Assembly: GCF_029960815.1 (NCBI RefSeq)
Contig: NZ_JASBRE010000012.1
Location: forward strand, 1-64,000
Source of the DNA: Pseudomonas sp. AL03
GTDB lineage: Bacteria; Pseudomonadota; Gammaproteobacteria; Pseudomonadales; Pseudomonadaceae
Length of the DNA: 64,000 nt
Reading direction: 5' to 3'
Shown here: positions 1-8,411 of the stretch, one piece after another
Position numbering within the stretch: position 1 is the stretch's first letter
Layout of the letters: every line of letters starts with the position of its first letter
Position numbers and translations under genes: made by a program
The notes under the pieces: model-generated
What the model saw: only the letters and a program-made list of their open reading frames with translations
The model's database searches: none
Told to the model about the DNA's origin: nothing

Positions 1-191
1 GAAAACCCGGTTTCCAGTAGACCGTAAGGCTGCTCCGCTTAAGTGAACAGCATTAGGCTTGTAAGGCCGGGCTTTTCGTTGAGTACCGCGGTAAAGCTAC
101 TCATTCATGCAGCGCGGTTTTCGATCAGACGATCCGAACCACCTTCAGCCACACGATGAAGGTGACTATCGACGCCCGCAATGGAGGTGCC

Positions 192-500
192 TCACGCCCA
201 GGTTTGCCCGAGCGTCGCCAGATCGGCCTTTTGCAGATCCTGCGCGCTCAGCACAATACGGAACTTGCAGTTGGCGTTGAAGTTGAGAAAAAAGGGCTCT
301 GCAAAAGCGGGTATGTCGGATGGGTCTTTTACGTCGACCAGAAAGATCCCGCCGCGCATGCCATCCTGCTCAGTAAAGTACGCCGCCTCCGGCTTGATGC
401 TGACCAGAATGCGCTCAATGACCTCGCCCACTTTTCCGGCTTTGACAAGGGAATTGAAGGGTTCATTAGGGCACTCGACCATCAGTAACATCTTCATCAT
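192..500 (-). CDS. small conserved protein of unknown function
   Basis: This is a 102-residue soluble protein with no signal peptide or membrane segment. It begins MMKMLLMVECPNEPFNSLV and reads as one alpha/beta domain. The ATG at 500 follows an AGAGG-type ribosome site. It resembles short Pseudomonas proteins that databases often label 'panthothenate synthetase', a name I do not trust: it is far too short for PanC and lacks the ATP-binding HxGH signature. I infer only that it is a real, conserved small protein. It stands alone on the minus strand, with no operon partner in view, and its promoter must lie between 501 and the remnant near 664. Confidence 0.6.
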   Translation of the reverse strand: MMKMLLMVECPNEPFNSLVKAGKVGEVIERILVSIKPEAAYFTEQDGMRGGIFLVDVKDPSDIPAFAEPFFLNFNANCKFRIVLSAQDLQKADLATLGQTWA

Positions 501-663
501 TCAATCCTCTGCTCAACTTGCAACCCTGTAGCCAGACCTTTGCGTCTGGCGCTCATGCCGCAGGCCATTCATTCAACAGTCCTCGCGGTTTGTGTCATCA
601 AGAATAGCGAAGCGTGAGCCAGCCCTCGTGCACGGGTTACGGGCGGTCATGAAGCCTTATTTC

Positions 664-748
664 AAGGATTGAGAAAGTCCTGATAGTTGCGGATGCGGTA
701 GTCGGTCATGGCTTGGCAGGGGACATCGAGGGGGGGCTTGGGTGTTGA
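664..748 (-). pseudogene. remnant of the small-gene family intact at 19832-20104
   Basis: Read on the minus strand, this stretch encodes INTQAPLDV then QAMTDYRIR, matching IDTQAPLDVLQAMADHRIR in the intact gene at 19832-20104. A run of seven identical bases (G on the plus strand) breaks the frame. Both ends of the gene are missing. The rest of the 501-825 gap shows nothing I can support beyond the promoter region of the next gene. Confidence 0.6.
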
Positions 749-825
749 TGGGAAGAAATGGAACCAACATCGTCAATAGCGTCTAAATTTCATTGAGATA
801 TCCCTCCACGCTGAAGGAACGACTC

Positions 826-1296
826 ATGCTCAGATCTCGCTCGTTGATTGCAGCTGTTACATGCCTTGCGCTGGTCTGCGGCTCAGCAACTGCGTTAGCC
901 GATCCCGGTAATGGAAAGGGTCAAGGAAACGCCAAGGGAAATCCGCAAAACAGCCAAGTTCATGGCAGTCAGGGTGGACAGGGAAGCAAAGGCAAAAATT
1001 CCGGGGGCGGCGATTGGGATAATGGCCCAATCATCAGTCGCGCAAGCGTACTTGGGATTGTTGGTGGGTATCGAGACTACTGGAGCCCCGGACCTGCATT
1101 GCCACCCGGCATTCAAAAGAACCTCGCGCGAGGTAAGCCGCTTCCACCAGGGATTGCCAAAAAACTGGACGGTCGGTTAATCGGCAGGCTGCCTCATTAT
1201 GATGGATATGAATGGCAGCAAGCTGGCACCGACTTGATATTGGTTGCGCTGGCAACCGGGCTCATCTACGAAGTGCTCAACGGTGCTTTTGATTAA
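826..1296 (+). CDS. CigR-family secreted/inner-membrane protein
   Basis: The 156-residue product has an N-terminal signal peptide (about residues 1-26, ending SATALA). A low-complexity Gly/Asn/Lys-rich stretch follows (about 27-65), then a conserved C-terminal domain with a repeated proline motif: PALPPGIQKNLARGKPLPPG, and near the end DLILVALATGLIYEVLN. The last part looks like a single membrane-inserting helix. This arrangement matches proteins named 'anti-virulence regulator CigR family' after Salmonella CigR; the regulatory role is not established for Pseudomonas homologues. I chose the ATG at 826 because GAAGGA lies just upstream. An in-frame ATG at 793 would put extra residues ahead of the signal peptide. 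It appears monocistronic. Confidence 0.75.
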   Translation: MLRSRSLIAAVTCLALVCGSATALADPGNGKGQGNAKGNPQNSQVHGSQGGQGSKGKNSGGGDWDNGPIISRASVLGIVGGYRDYWSPGPALPPGIQKNLARGKPLPPGIAKKLDGRLIGRLPHYDGYEWQQAGTDLILVALATGLIYEVLNGAFD

Positions 1297-1390
1297 TGCT
1301 TGAGTGGCGCGGGCAATGGGCATGATCCGTATGCCCATTTGAAGGGTGTTCTGAGGCGGTTGCCTATGACATTGCCGTTACCTTGCTACG

Positions 1391-1825
1391 CTATTCGTCC
1401 ACGCTGATGCCCGATCCCCCTAATTCGTTGGGGACATCCTTTAGCTTGGGCAATCCATCCTTGATGCGCAGCACAGTCTCCTGATAGTGCACGTGAACGC
1501 CTGGCGAGTATGCGAGATCCGGGATGACCGCGGCATACACGTCGATGAGCCCCATCCCCGGGTGTTCAGTAAAGATGTGTCCGCCGCACGTCTTGCACCA
1601 CTTGCGGTAACTGCGCGGTGTCTTGTTGTAGGTGCCGATGTTGTCAGCACCCCGAGTCACTTGCACCGCCTCGGGTTTCCACAGCGTGAAGGCATTGACC
1701 GGTCCTGCTGACCAATGCCGACACGACTCGCAATGGCAATAGCCCATTCCGACCGGCTCGCCGCTGACTGTGAACTCGACTGCGCCGCAAAAACAATTGC
1801 CCTTGTAAGACCGTTCAATGCTCAT
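1391..1825 (-). CDS. GFA-family zinc protein (glutathione-dependent formaldehyde-activating-like)
   Basis: The 144-residue protein belongs to the GFA/CENP-V fold. The zinc-binding cysteines are visible as NCFCGAVEF (about residues 10-18), YCHCESCRHWSAG (about 29-41) and WCKTCGG (about 76-82), the usual CxC, CxxC and CxxCG pattern. The best-studied member, Gfa of Paracoccus, promotes glutathione-formaldehyde adduct formation, but most family members have unknown substrates. The ATG at 1825 has AAGGAG upstream. It lies 72 bases after the nitrilase gene on the same strand, so the two may be co-transcribed; whether they share a pathway cannot be told. Confidence 0.85.
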   Translation of the reverse strand: MSIERSYKGNCFCGAVEFTVSGEPVGMGYCHCESCRHWSAGPVNAFTLWKPEAVQVTRGADNIGTYNKTPRSYRKWCKTCGGHIFTEHPGMGLIDVYAAVIPDLAYSPGVHVHYQETVLRIKDGLPKLKDVPNELGGSGISVDE

Positions 1826-1897
1826 GGCATGACTCCTTGATTAATTGCCAGGCGATACCGCCGGACATGGCATGGACCGCCTGAACGTTGCCTGCCT

Positions 1898-2839
1898 TCA
1901 CCCGTCGATGTAGCGCACCGCTGTGGCCGGCGTGCGCCGCACCTGCAGTTCGAAAATGTCAGGGCGCGCGTAATGCCCGGTGACGTCGAGCGCCCGCCGC
2001 GCTGGCGCCACGAGTGAGACGTCGATGTCCGCATACAAAATGCCTGCCTCTCGGTGTAATGGACCGGCCACGATCCGGCCTTGAGGGTTGACCACCACCG
2101 AGTCGCCGTCGTTGATCCATTCGTCCGGATCGGGAAACAGTTGCGTACGCGCCGGGAAGTCATCGGGGATATCGCTGCCGCGCAGCGCGGTGCCACTGCC
2201 GAGCACCCAGCAGCGGCCTTCAAGTGCAATGTGACGCATCGTGCTGATCCAGCCCTCGCCAGTGTCGTACGTGGGGGCGACGTAGATTTCCACCCCTTGG
2301 GCATACAGTGAATAGCGTGCCAGCGGCATGTAGTTTTCCCAGCAGATGAGCGCACCCACGCGGCCGACCGGTGTATCGACCGTGCGCAACCCGGAGGCAT
2401 CACCGAAGCCATGCACCATACGCTCGGGATTGGTTGGCATCAGCTTGCGGTGTCGGTTGAGCACTGCGCCGTTCGCGCCGATAACGACTACGCTGTTATA
2501 GAGCGTGCCGCCACCATTGCTCCGGTCGCATTCATTGATGCCGCACACGATCGTCACGGCGTGAACCCTGGCGGCCTCGCACAATTGGCTCAGGTCACCG
2601 TTAGTAATATCGACGGCGTTGGCCAGCAGCCGCGTGTGCAACTGACCGATTACAGCCCCGTCCTTTCCCGCCGCCAGCCGCCAGATCCACGACGGGTAAC
2701 CGGGAATGAACGATTCGGGCAAAACGATCAGCGAGGCTCCCGCCGTCGCGGCCTCAGCGACCGATTGCACGGCCCGGGCGATCGTCGCGCTGCGATCGAG
2801 CAGCACGGGCGGGCGCTGAATGATGGCTACCTTGGTCAT
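1898..2839 (-). CDS. nitrilase (carbon-nitrogen hydrolase family)
   Basis: The 313-residue enzyme hydrolyses carbon-nitrogen bonds, most likely nitriles to acids plus ammonia. The catalytic Glu-Lys-Cys triad is visible: Glu in LPESFIPGYPSWIW, Lys in RHRKLMPT, and Cys in ALICWENYMPLARY. The CWEN context and the downstream EGRCWVLGSG segment are typical of true nitrilases rather than amidases or ureidopropionases. I placed the start at 2839, where an AAAGGAG site sits a few bases upstream; longer in-frame starts would add a disordered tail. It is divergent from an HxlR-type regulator (105 bases between starts), which probably controls it. The GFA-family gene follows on the same strand. The natural nitrile is unknown. 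Confidence 0.88.
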   Translation of the reverse strand: MTKVAIIQRPPVLLDRSATIARAVQSVAEAATAGASLIVLPESFIPGYPSWIWRLAAGKDGAVIGQLHTRLLANAVDITNGDLSQLCEAARVHAVTIVCGINECDRSNGGGTLYNSVVVIGANGAVLNRHRKLMPTNPERMVHGFGDASGLRTVDTPVGRVGALICWENYMPLARYSLYAQGVEIYVAPTYDTGEGWISTMRHIALEGRCWVLGSGTALRGSDIPDDFPARTQLFPDPDEWINDGDSVVVNPQGRIVAGPLHREAGILYADIDVSLVAPARRALDVTGHYARPDIFELQVRRTPATAVRYIDG

Positions 2840-2943
2840 GGCGTTCTCCTTTGGCTCTTGGCTTTCGAAGGCTTGAGCGTGCGCGTAACGAAGTGGCGGG
2901 GCTAGTTCAAAATCTGAAGCGTTGCAGTTGCGGAGTCCAGGCG

Positions 2944-3591
2944 ATGGAAGAGAGCTACGGTCAGTTCTGCACGGTCGCACGCGGTGCTGAAGCACTGTGC
3001 GAGCGCTGGACACCTTTGGTCGTGCGCGAGCTGCTGTGCGGCAGTAAGCGCTTCAATGAACTGCACCGCGGCGTACCACGGATGTCCACCAACCTGCTGA
3101 CACAGCGGCTGCGCCATCTGGAAGAAATCGGCGTCGTGCACCGCACGGCCGCAGGCAAAGTCTGGGAGTACAGCCTGACCGAGGCGGGCGAGGAATTGCG
3201 CCCCATCATCATGGCGTTGGGACATTGGGGCGCGCGCTGGATCGGCAGTCGCCTTCGCGATGACGACCTCGACGCGGGCTTGCTGATGTGGGACGTGCGC
3301 CGGTTCGTGCGCATCGAAACGTTCCCGTCCCGACCGGTGGTCATCCAGTTCACGTTCCGCGACGCGCGGCCCGGCGAGCAAGCGTGGTGGCTCGTGGTCG
3401 AACAGGGCGTGGCAGACCTGTGCCGCGCAGTCGCGAGAGCTGCGTGTGGCTGGCGCGGTGAAGGATGCGGAAAGCTTGTGGCGCTGGCTTGGCACGAGTG
3501 CGTTTGCGAGTACCCGGAGCGCGGCACGCTAGCGCTGGCAGCATCCGTCGGTCGCAGGACTTTGAACTGTCTGGGGCTTACAGCGTCATAA
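2944..3591 (+). CDS. HxlR-type regulator with a disrupted C-terminal domain
   Basis: The first part is a good HxlR-type winged helix: CxxARGAEALCERWTPLVVR, then LHRGVPRMSTNLLTQRLRHL, then TEAGEELRPIIMALGHWG. After a middle domain (WWLVVEQGVADLC), the reading frame departs from what the family shows. The typical ending is instead found in the next frame as VKDAESLWRWLGTSAF, closing with a stop near 3534. I infer a deletion of about 30 codons with a frameshift just after the DLC motif, so the current 216-residue product has an unrelated tail. The DNA-binding half is intact and may still act. It lies divergent to the nitrilase, its likely target. The start at 2944 follows a weak GGAG site. Confidence 0.7.
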   Translation: MEESYGQFCTVARGAEALCERWTPLVVRELLCGSKRFNELHRGVPRMSTNLLTQRLRHLEEIGVVHRTAAGKVWEYSLTEAGEELRPIIMALGHWGARWIGSRLRDDDLDAGLLMWDVRRFVRIETFPSRPVVIQFTFRDARPGEQAWWLVVEQGVADLCRAVARAACGWRGEGCGKLVALAWHECVCEYPERGTLALAASVGRRTLNCLGLTAS

Positions 3592-3621
3592 GATTCGCGA
3601 TATCAACCTATGGAAGCCATC

Positions 3622-4134
3622 ATGCTTTTAAAGAATAAGAGTCTCGTTGCTGTAATGTCCTGCGCCCTGATGCTGGCGGCCGCCCCATTACTCCCTGCTG
3701 ACCTGTCCCTCATGAACTCCGCCTATGCGAAAGACGGTGGTGGTGGTGGTGGTGGTGGTGGTGGTGGTGGCGGTAACGGTGGTGGTAATGGGGGCGGCAA
3801 CGGAGGTGGTAATGGCGGTGGCCACGGCGGCGGTACAGGCGGCGGTCACAGCGGTTCAGGTCACTCCGGCAACTCTGACAGCAACGGCCGCGGTAATGGG
3901 CTGTCCAGCGATCATGCCGGCAAGGCTGTTCGCGACCGTGGCGAAAGCGGAAACCACTACGGCAGTGTTCGCAATAGTGATAGCGGTCATGGCCAAACGA
4001 CTTCAGGCATCGCCAACTCCAAAGATACTCGCGGCTTGGACAAAGCCAGAGCAGTCTCGACCACGACACCAGGCGATCACAACACGAAAGGGTTGAGCAA
4101 AGCCGGGACTTCGGTATCGAAAAAATCGCACTGA
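3622..4134 (+). CDS. glycine-rich secreted protein of unknown function
   Basis: The product is about 170 residues: a hydrophobic signal peptide (about 1-36, ending near NSAYA), then a long glycine tract with interspersed Asn and His (about 38-85), then a polar Ser/Gly/Asp-rich tail with no hydrophobic core. The composition suggests an exported, intrinsically disordered protein, perhaps surface or matrix associated; no enzymatic motif is seen. Two starts are possible: ATG at 3610 and ATG at 3622. I prefer 3622 because GGAAG precedes it and the charged n-region is then of normal length. The in-frame GGT repeat inside the gene could vary in length. No operon partner is visible. Confidence 0.6.
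   Translation: MLLKNKSLVAVMSCALMLAAAPLLPADLSLMNSAYAKDGGGGGGGGGGGGGNGGGNGGGNGGGNGGGHGGGTGGGHSGSGHSGNSDSNGRGNGLSSDHAGKAVRDRGESGNHYGSVRNSDSGHGQTTSGIANSKDTRGLDKARAVSTTTPGDHNTKGLSKAGTSVSKKSH
3736..3768 (+). repeat. GGT trinucleotide microsatellite, 11 copies
   Basis: Eleven uninterrupted GGT triplets inside the glycine-rich gene. Slippage here would change the polyglycine length without breaking the frame. Confidence 0.9.
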
Positions 4135-4477
4135 TCAGCCATAAGGGTTGATGGGAAAGTCCAACAGACTCAACTGCAAAGTCTGCCGCACGCTTGAGCT
4201 CAATTGGACTTCTTCGGTGGGTAGTTACCGCGCAATCCCCCGGACTGGGTGCCTGTTTTGCAGGGCAGGGCAGGCACTACCGGGCGAGATCTGGGCTGGG
4301 GGTTGGAGCGGCTCCGGGGTTGAGGTTGTTTGCTCATTGTTTGCCTCCTGACTTTTCAGGGTTTCGCGAAGGCCTCCTGATAAAGCTTAGCTGCTTGCTG
4401 CGATGAGTTGCATCGTTCGGCAGTGGGTGAATAGGCTGCAAGTGACCAAAACCCGCAGCACGCAACCCTAAACAAAG

Positions 4478-4503
4478 CGGGCGCCCGACAAGGCGCCCGT
4501 TTT
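4478..4503. terminator. GGCGCC hairpin terminator, copy 1
   Basis: Stem CGGGCGCC (4478-4485), loop CGACAA, stem GGCGCCCG (4492-4499), then TTTT. It could serve the plus strand, and on the minus strand it lies just beyond the gene remnant at 4512-4551. The same element recurs near 7010, 19522 and 19802. The rest of 4135-4552 holds no gene I can support. Confidence 0.8.
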
Positions 4504-4511
4504 CGATTGTT

Positions 4512-4551
4512 CCGCTGCTTGAGTCCGTAAGCGTCGACCGATCACATCCTC
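4512..4551 (-). pseudogene. 3' tail of the small-gene family
   Basis: On the minus strand it reads DVIGRRLRTQAAEQ, matching the end of the intact gene (DVIGRRLRAQAKE) at 19832-20104. Only the last dozen or so codons and the terminator survive; the chrA stop codon abuts it. Confidence 0.6.
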
Positions 4552-4552
4552 T

Positions 4553-5911
4553 CTAGCGCAGCAGATGCACCGCCAAGCCGACAATCGCGCAAGCCATCAG
4601 CACCTGAATGACACCCCGTTTGAAGCGGAACAAGGCAATTGCCGCCAAAATGGCGATCAGTGCAGAGGGCCAGTCGAGGTTGCCGCTGAAGCCTTGCGGC
4701 CACAGCACGTGATAGCCGAAAAAACATGCCAGATTGAGGATCACTCCAACCACCGCCGCTGTGATTGCGGTAAGCGGTGCAGTGAACTTGAGTTCGTTGT
4801 GGGTCGATTCCACCAGCGGGCCACCGGCGAGGATGAACAGGAACGAGGGCAGGAAGGTGAACCATGTCACCAGGGTGGCCGCGACAGCCCCGGCCAGAAA
4901 CACCTGATCGGCGCCGAACACTTGTGAGACGTACGCTCCAACAAAGCCGACGAAGGCCACCACCATGATCAGCGGCCCCGGTGTGGTTTCCCCCAGTGCC
5001 AAACCGTCGATCATCTGAGTCGGGGTAAGCCAGCCGTAGTGACCGACCGCACCTTGATAGACATACGGGAGGACTGCATAGGCCCCGCCAAAAGTCAGCA
5101 ACGCGGCCTTGGTAAAGAACCAGCCCATCTGGGTCAAGGTGCCTTCCCAGCCAAAGAGGGCGATCAAAATACCCATCGGCAAAGCCCACAGCGCTGCGCC
5201 GATGAGGGCCAGCAGCGCCAGTTTCATCCAGCTGAACCGGGCATGTTCCGGGGACGGGGTGTCGTCATCAATCAAGGCCGGGCCGAAGGATTTTTTGGCA
5301 GCGCTATGGCCCCCGGCTCTGAACTTCTCAGGCGCCAACCGCCCTCCGACATAGCCGATTAACGCTGCCCCCAATACGATCAACGGGAAAGGAACATTGA
5401 ACGCGAAGATCGCGGTAAATGAAGCTGCTGCTATCGCCCACAGCCAATTATTCTTCAGCGCCCGAGTGCCAATCCTATGTGCCGCCTGCACCACGATGGC
5501 CGTCACGGCAGGCTTGATCCCATAGAAGAGGCCGGCCACCACAGGCACTTCGCCGAACGCGATGTACATCCACGACAAAGCGATGAGGATGAACAGTGAG
5601 GGCAGCACAAACAACACTCCGGCGATCACTCCGCCCCAGGTTCGATGCATCAGCCAGCCAATGTAAGTCGCCAATTGCTGAGCCTCTGGCCCAGGCAGCA
5701 ACATGCAATAGTTGAGCGCATGGAGAAAGCGACGTTCGGAGATCCAGCGCCGACGTTCCACCAGTTCCTGGTGCATGATCGAAATCTGTCCTGCTGGCCC
5801 GCCAAAACTGATGAAGCCGAGCTTCAACCAGAACCAGAATGCCTCACACAAGCTGATCGCCTTCGGCCTCGATAGATCCTCTTCAGCCGTTGATGCCAAC
5901 ACCTTACTCAT
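4553..5911 (-). CDS. chrA: chromate efflux transporter
   Basis: The 452-residue inner-membrane protein is a full-length two-domain CHR-family transporter that expels chromate, probably using the membrane potential. Both halves carry the CHR signature: GFISFGGPAGQISIMH and LPGPEAQQLATYIGW in the N-terminal half, and AALLTFGGAYAVLPYV with LGETTPGPLIMVVAFVG in the C-terminal half. About ten to twelve hydrophobic segments can be counted, with a polar linker at roughly residues 195-225. Its ATG at 5911 overlaps the stop of chrB by 8 bases, so the two genes are translationally coupled. The pair makes a standard chromate resistance operon. Confidence 0.93.
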   Translation of the reverse strand: MSKVLASTAEEDLSRPKAISLCEAFWFWLKLGFISFGGPAGQISIMHQELVERRRWISERRFLHALNYCMLLPGPEAQQLATYIGWLMHRTWGGVIAGVLFVLPSLFILIALSWMYIAFGEVPVVAGLFYGIKPAVTAIVVQAAHRIGTRALKNNWLWAIAAASFTAIFAFNVPFPLIVLGAALIGYVGGRLAPEKFRAGGHSAAKKSFGPALIDDDTPSPEHARFSWMKLALLALIGAALWALPMGILIALFGWEGTLTQMGWFFTKAALLTFGGAYAVLPYVYQGAVGHYGWLTPTQMIDGLALGETTPGPLIMVVAFVGFVGAYVSQVFGADQVFLAGAVAATLVTWFTFLPSFLFILAGGPLVESTHNELKFTAPLTAITAAVVGVILNLACFFGYHVLWPQGFSGNLDWPSALIAILAAIALFRFKRGVIQVLMACAIVGLAVHLLR

Positions 5912-6848
5912 TGGGTTGTTCCTCTTTCACAAACTCGGCGAGCAGGCCGTCGAAGATGGCGCTGGCAGCAGCCAGCAAGTGGTCGTCATGGGTAATGGTT
6001 TTGCGCAGTCCTGCCAGCACGCGCTCGATACCGGCAGCCTCTAAAGGCTGAATACCGCCGATATCGAGGTAGTGCACCAAGGTCGCGATGCGGTTCAGGC
6101 CGGGCTCTTGAAGCTCAAAACTGGCTTGCAGGGTTTCGAAGGTCACGCGATTGCCGACATGACTGAAGGTCGCACCATCGAAGTCGAAGCCCAGCGCGTC
6201 TGCCGGACAGTCATGTGGAGTACTCAGCCAGAGGATCTGAGCTTGTGGATCAATGAAGCGCCGAATCAACCAGGCACAAGCCAGACGGTCAACCCACGGA
6301 CGCTTACGTGTTGCCCAGACACGACTTTGATAGTCACCACGGTTGAGTGCCATTATGGGCTCGTCGCGGCTATGGGGTTCATCCGCGGACAACGCTCTGC
6401 TGGCAGCCGTCTCAAGCTCCTGCAAGGCTGAATCAATCTGCTCCTTGGGCTTACCTGGGAAATAATCGATGTGGGTGAGCTGATCGTAGTTTTTGCGCAG
6501 CTTGCGAATTTGTTTGGTGGTGGCCAATGCGTTTTCAGGATTGAGCTGCCCACGGCACTCTTCAATCTCTGCGCGTAGCTTGATGTAGTCATCGCTACGG
6601 TCGAACAACTCGACAAAGCGCTCACCCTTCGGATCGACCACGGGCAGGATGTAAACAGTGCCATTGATAGAAAGGATGTCGCGCTCGACAGACGCCAGAG
6701 CTTCACGACAGACACCGGTATCAGGCAACAGATACGCACCATCGCGCAGAACCGCCGCACCTGAGGCTTTCAGCGCACGCCAGGCTCGCATGCGCTCGGT
6801 GGAATTCGCGGTGGGTAAAGCGAGAATCAGTGTCAGCCAGTTGTTCAT
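5904..6848 (-). CDS. chrB: chromate resistance regulator/accessory protein
   Basis: The 314-residue protein has the ChrB layout: an N-terminal domain (about 1-150, starting NNWLTLILALPTANSTERMR) and a C-terminal domain beginning near RKRPWVDRLACAWLIRRFID, with FDFDGATFSHVGNRVTFETL further on. In other bacteria ChrB acts as a chromate-responsive regulator of the chr operon and improves resistance; its C-terminal domain is also found in stand-alone proteins. It is the first gene of the operon and overlaps chrA by 8 bases. The region upstream of its start is AT-rich, fitting a regulated promoter. Confidence 0.92.
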   Translation of the reverse strand: MNNWLTLILALPTANSTERMRAWRALKASGAAVLRDGAYLLPDTGVCREALASVERDILSINGTVYILPVVDPKGERFVELFDRSDDYIKLRAEIEECRGQLNPENALATTKQIRKLRKNYDQLTHIDYFPGKPKEQIDSALQELETAASRALSADEPHSRDEPIMALNRGDYQSRVWATRKRPWVDRLACAWLIRRFIDPQAQILWLSTPHDCPADALGFDFDGATFSHVGNRVTFETLQASFELQEPGLNRIATLVHYLDIGGIQPLEAAGIERVLAGLRKTITHDDHLLAAASAIFDGLLAEFVKEEQPNE

Positions 6849-6868
6849 GTAGAGAACGCTATTTATTT

Positions 6869-6884
6869 TGTAGTTGTTATTACA
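6869..6884. promoter_or_regulatory. AT-rich dyad upstream of chrB
   Basis: TGTA (6869-6872) and TACA (6881-6884) form a short dyad 20-35 bases ahead of the chrB start, in the most AT-rich part of the gap. It could be part of a promoter or ChrB operator. The dyad is short, so this is weak. Confidence 0.25.
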
Positions 6885-7009
6885 TTAACTGTGGTTTTGG
6901 CGTTTGGAAAGCCATCCTTAAAATCTGCATTAAATGGGGATTGATTTTGAGGTGAAGGCCGGCAGTCCGATGGATGCTGGCGCACCTCTTTGTTTGCGGA
7001 CACAAAAAA

Positions 7010-7036
7010 ACGGGCGCCTTCACGGCGCCCGTTTTT
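7010..7036. terminator. GGCGCC hairpin terminator, copy 2
   Basis: Stem ACGGGCGCC (7010-7018), five-base loop, stem GGCGCCCGT (7024-7032), with an A-tract before and a T-tract after, so it can work in both directions. It lies just downstream of the remnant at 7040-7117 on the minus strand. Confidence 0.85.
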
Positions 7037-7039
7037 GTT

Positions 7040-7117
7040 TATTCCGCTGCTCGAGCCCGTAAGCGTCAGCCGATCATATCCATCAAGTCGCAACCGATCT
7101 CGGCGCGCAAGGCAATG
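7040..7117 (-). pseudogene. internally deleted copy of the small-gene family
   Basis: The minus strand reads NIALRAEIGCDLMDMIG, stop, RLRARAAE. In the intact gene (19832-20104) the two parts NIAYRAELGCD and GCDLMDVIGRRLRAQAKE are about 19 codons apart. The deletion joins two similar GG(T/C)TG(C/T)GAC sequences, which points to recombination between short repeats. A TGA replaces an Arg codon, and the N-terminal part is absent. Confidence 0.65.
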
Positions 7118-7140
7118 TTTCCCGCACCTGCGCAAGGCCG

Positions 7141-7182
7141 TTGATTACTGGTCAGCAACGGGCTGCAATCGACCCAAAGTTG
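7141..7182 (-). repeat. dispersed intergenic repeat (CTTTGGGTCGAT type)
   Basis: On the minus strand it contains GTCAACTTTGGGTCGATTGC, nearly the same as GTCAGCTTTGGGTCGATCC at 20517-20535. A related copy lies at 21991-22058. It is noncoding. I recall such sequences scattered between Pseudomonas genes, but know no function. Confidence 0.5.
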
Positions 7183-7357
7183 ACGCGGGTGACAGGCAGA
7201 AAACGACACATAGCTGCCGTAGATGGCCGGATGCGTCCCCCGACGTCCCTAACGGTCGCGACTTTAACAATAGGCCGCCTTGCTTATGGCTCCAGGGTAG
7301 CTTTAATCAATGGTGACAGCCTTGGGCAACATTTGTTCCGCTCGAAAGGAGCAGGAA

Positions 7358-7837
7358 ATGTACAGATTAAGAGTCTTTGTGGTGTGCGCGTTCACACTCG
7401 CCGCATTCCTGACGTTACCCGTGTCGAGCGCTGAGCAACCGATGGCGGGCCACATATCAGTTCTACCCTCCGATCTCAAATGGTCTGATGCGCCATCGGT
7501 CGCACCCGGCGCCCAAATCGTAGTTATTGAAGGCGACCTGAAAACTGTAGATCCGTTTACCTTTCGGCTCAAGCTACCTGCCAACTCTAAAATAGGTGTC
7601 CATACTCACCCGGTAGTGGAACGTGTCACCGTAATTTCCGGAACTTTTCACCTAGGAGTCGGCGACAAATTTGACCCCGCCAAAGCCAGGGCCTACACGC
7701 CGGGCGGTATCACGATCATGCCTGTTGGTATGCCGATGTATGTATTTACCCAAGAAGAAACTGTCGTGCAGATCCATGGGACCGGCCCGTGGGGTATCAA
7801 TTTTCTAAATCCCGCGGATGACCCCAGGAAGAAGTGA
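7358..7837 (+). CDS. exported cupin-domain protein
   Basis: The 159-residue protein starts with a signal peptide (about 1-25, ending PVSSA) and then forms a single cupin barrel. The first metal-binding motif is visible as IGVHTHPVVERVTVISGTF (His, His, Glu); the second has TPGGITIMPVGMPMYVF, where the usual His is not evident. Periplasmic cupins of this type have no agreed function; sugar, oxalate or dioxygenase-like roles are all possible. The ATG at 7358 has a clear AAGGAG site, so the longer in-frame start at 7310 is not used. No neighbour suggests a pathway. Confidence 0.75.
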   Translation: MYRLRVFVVCAFTLAAFLTLPVSSAEQPMAGHISVLPSDLKWSDAPSVAPGAQIVVIEGDLKTVDPFTFRLKLPANSKIGVHTHPVVERVTVISGTFHLGVGDKFDPAKARAYTPGGITIMPVGMPMYVFTQEETVVQIHGTGPWGINFLNPADDPRKK

Positions 7838-8189
7838 CCTTATCTACCTGGTATTCCGACCATCACGCAGGCGTATGGGCGAGCACACGCGTCTGCCCCT
7901 GCGACCAGTCCCTGATTGTGCGCATTGAATGAAATCAATGCTGCTTCTCTTGAGTTCGGTTGCAACACGAAACGATCGGAGCTCTTCGACCCAGACTGAC
8001 TGTCGCTCCCGGAGCTTGGGCGGTGAGCAGACGTTCCCGGGTATACGCTAATGGCCGATAGCGGACACCCAAACGGCAGGCGAGAGTGAGCAAAATCGCG
8101 CCTCCCGCTCTTCCGCCAAGCCTGACCAGGTAGCAACCGGAGAAAATTGGCGCCGAAAGGACTAGCACCGGTGCCAACGTGTAACCGAC
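7838..8189. other. gap with no supported gene
   Basis: Open frames here have no recognisable motif or ribosome site. One GGCCGATAGCGGACA segment at 8045-8066 belongs to the dispersed repeat family also seen at 22668-22708 and 22857-22875. Confidence 0.5.
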
Positions 8190-8411
8190 TTACCCGTACA
8201 TGTATAAAAGGCCGTCGATCCGTTCCAGTTCCTGTTGCGTGAATTGCACGTTGTTAAATCGCCTAATGTCTTCGAGCATGCCTCTGATGGGAACTTGCAG
8301 CGATGGATCCTGAACGATTTCGATCAGACGTTCGTAATCGGGATCTCTTCCCTTGAGGTATTTTTCGATTAGTTCTTTGAGTGATAAACGAGCCTGCTGG
8401 TCTGTTAGCAC
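8190..8411 (-). CDS. small helical protein of unknown function
   Basis: A 73-residue, highly charged protein, predicted mostly helical, with no signal peptide or cysteines. It contains LKELIEKYLKGRDPDYERL and ends in GLLYMYG. The start is GTG at 8411, with GGAG about ten bases upstream on the minus strand. The pattern of charged heptads suggests a small DNA- or protein-binding helix bundle, but I do not recognise the family. It is unlinked to its neighbours. Confidence 0.5.
   Translation of the reverse strand: MLTDQQARLSLKELIEKYLKGRDPDYERLIEIVQDPSLQVPIRGMLEDIRRFNNVQFTQQELERIDGLLYMYG

Noticed and set aside
3736..3900. Possible CRISPR or tandem-repeat array
   Set aside because: It is a codon-level glycine repeat in a coding frame with no spacers.
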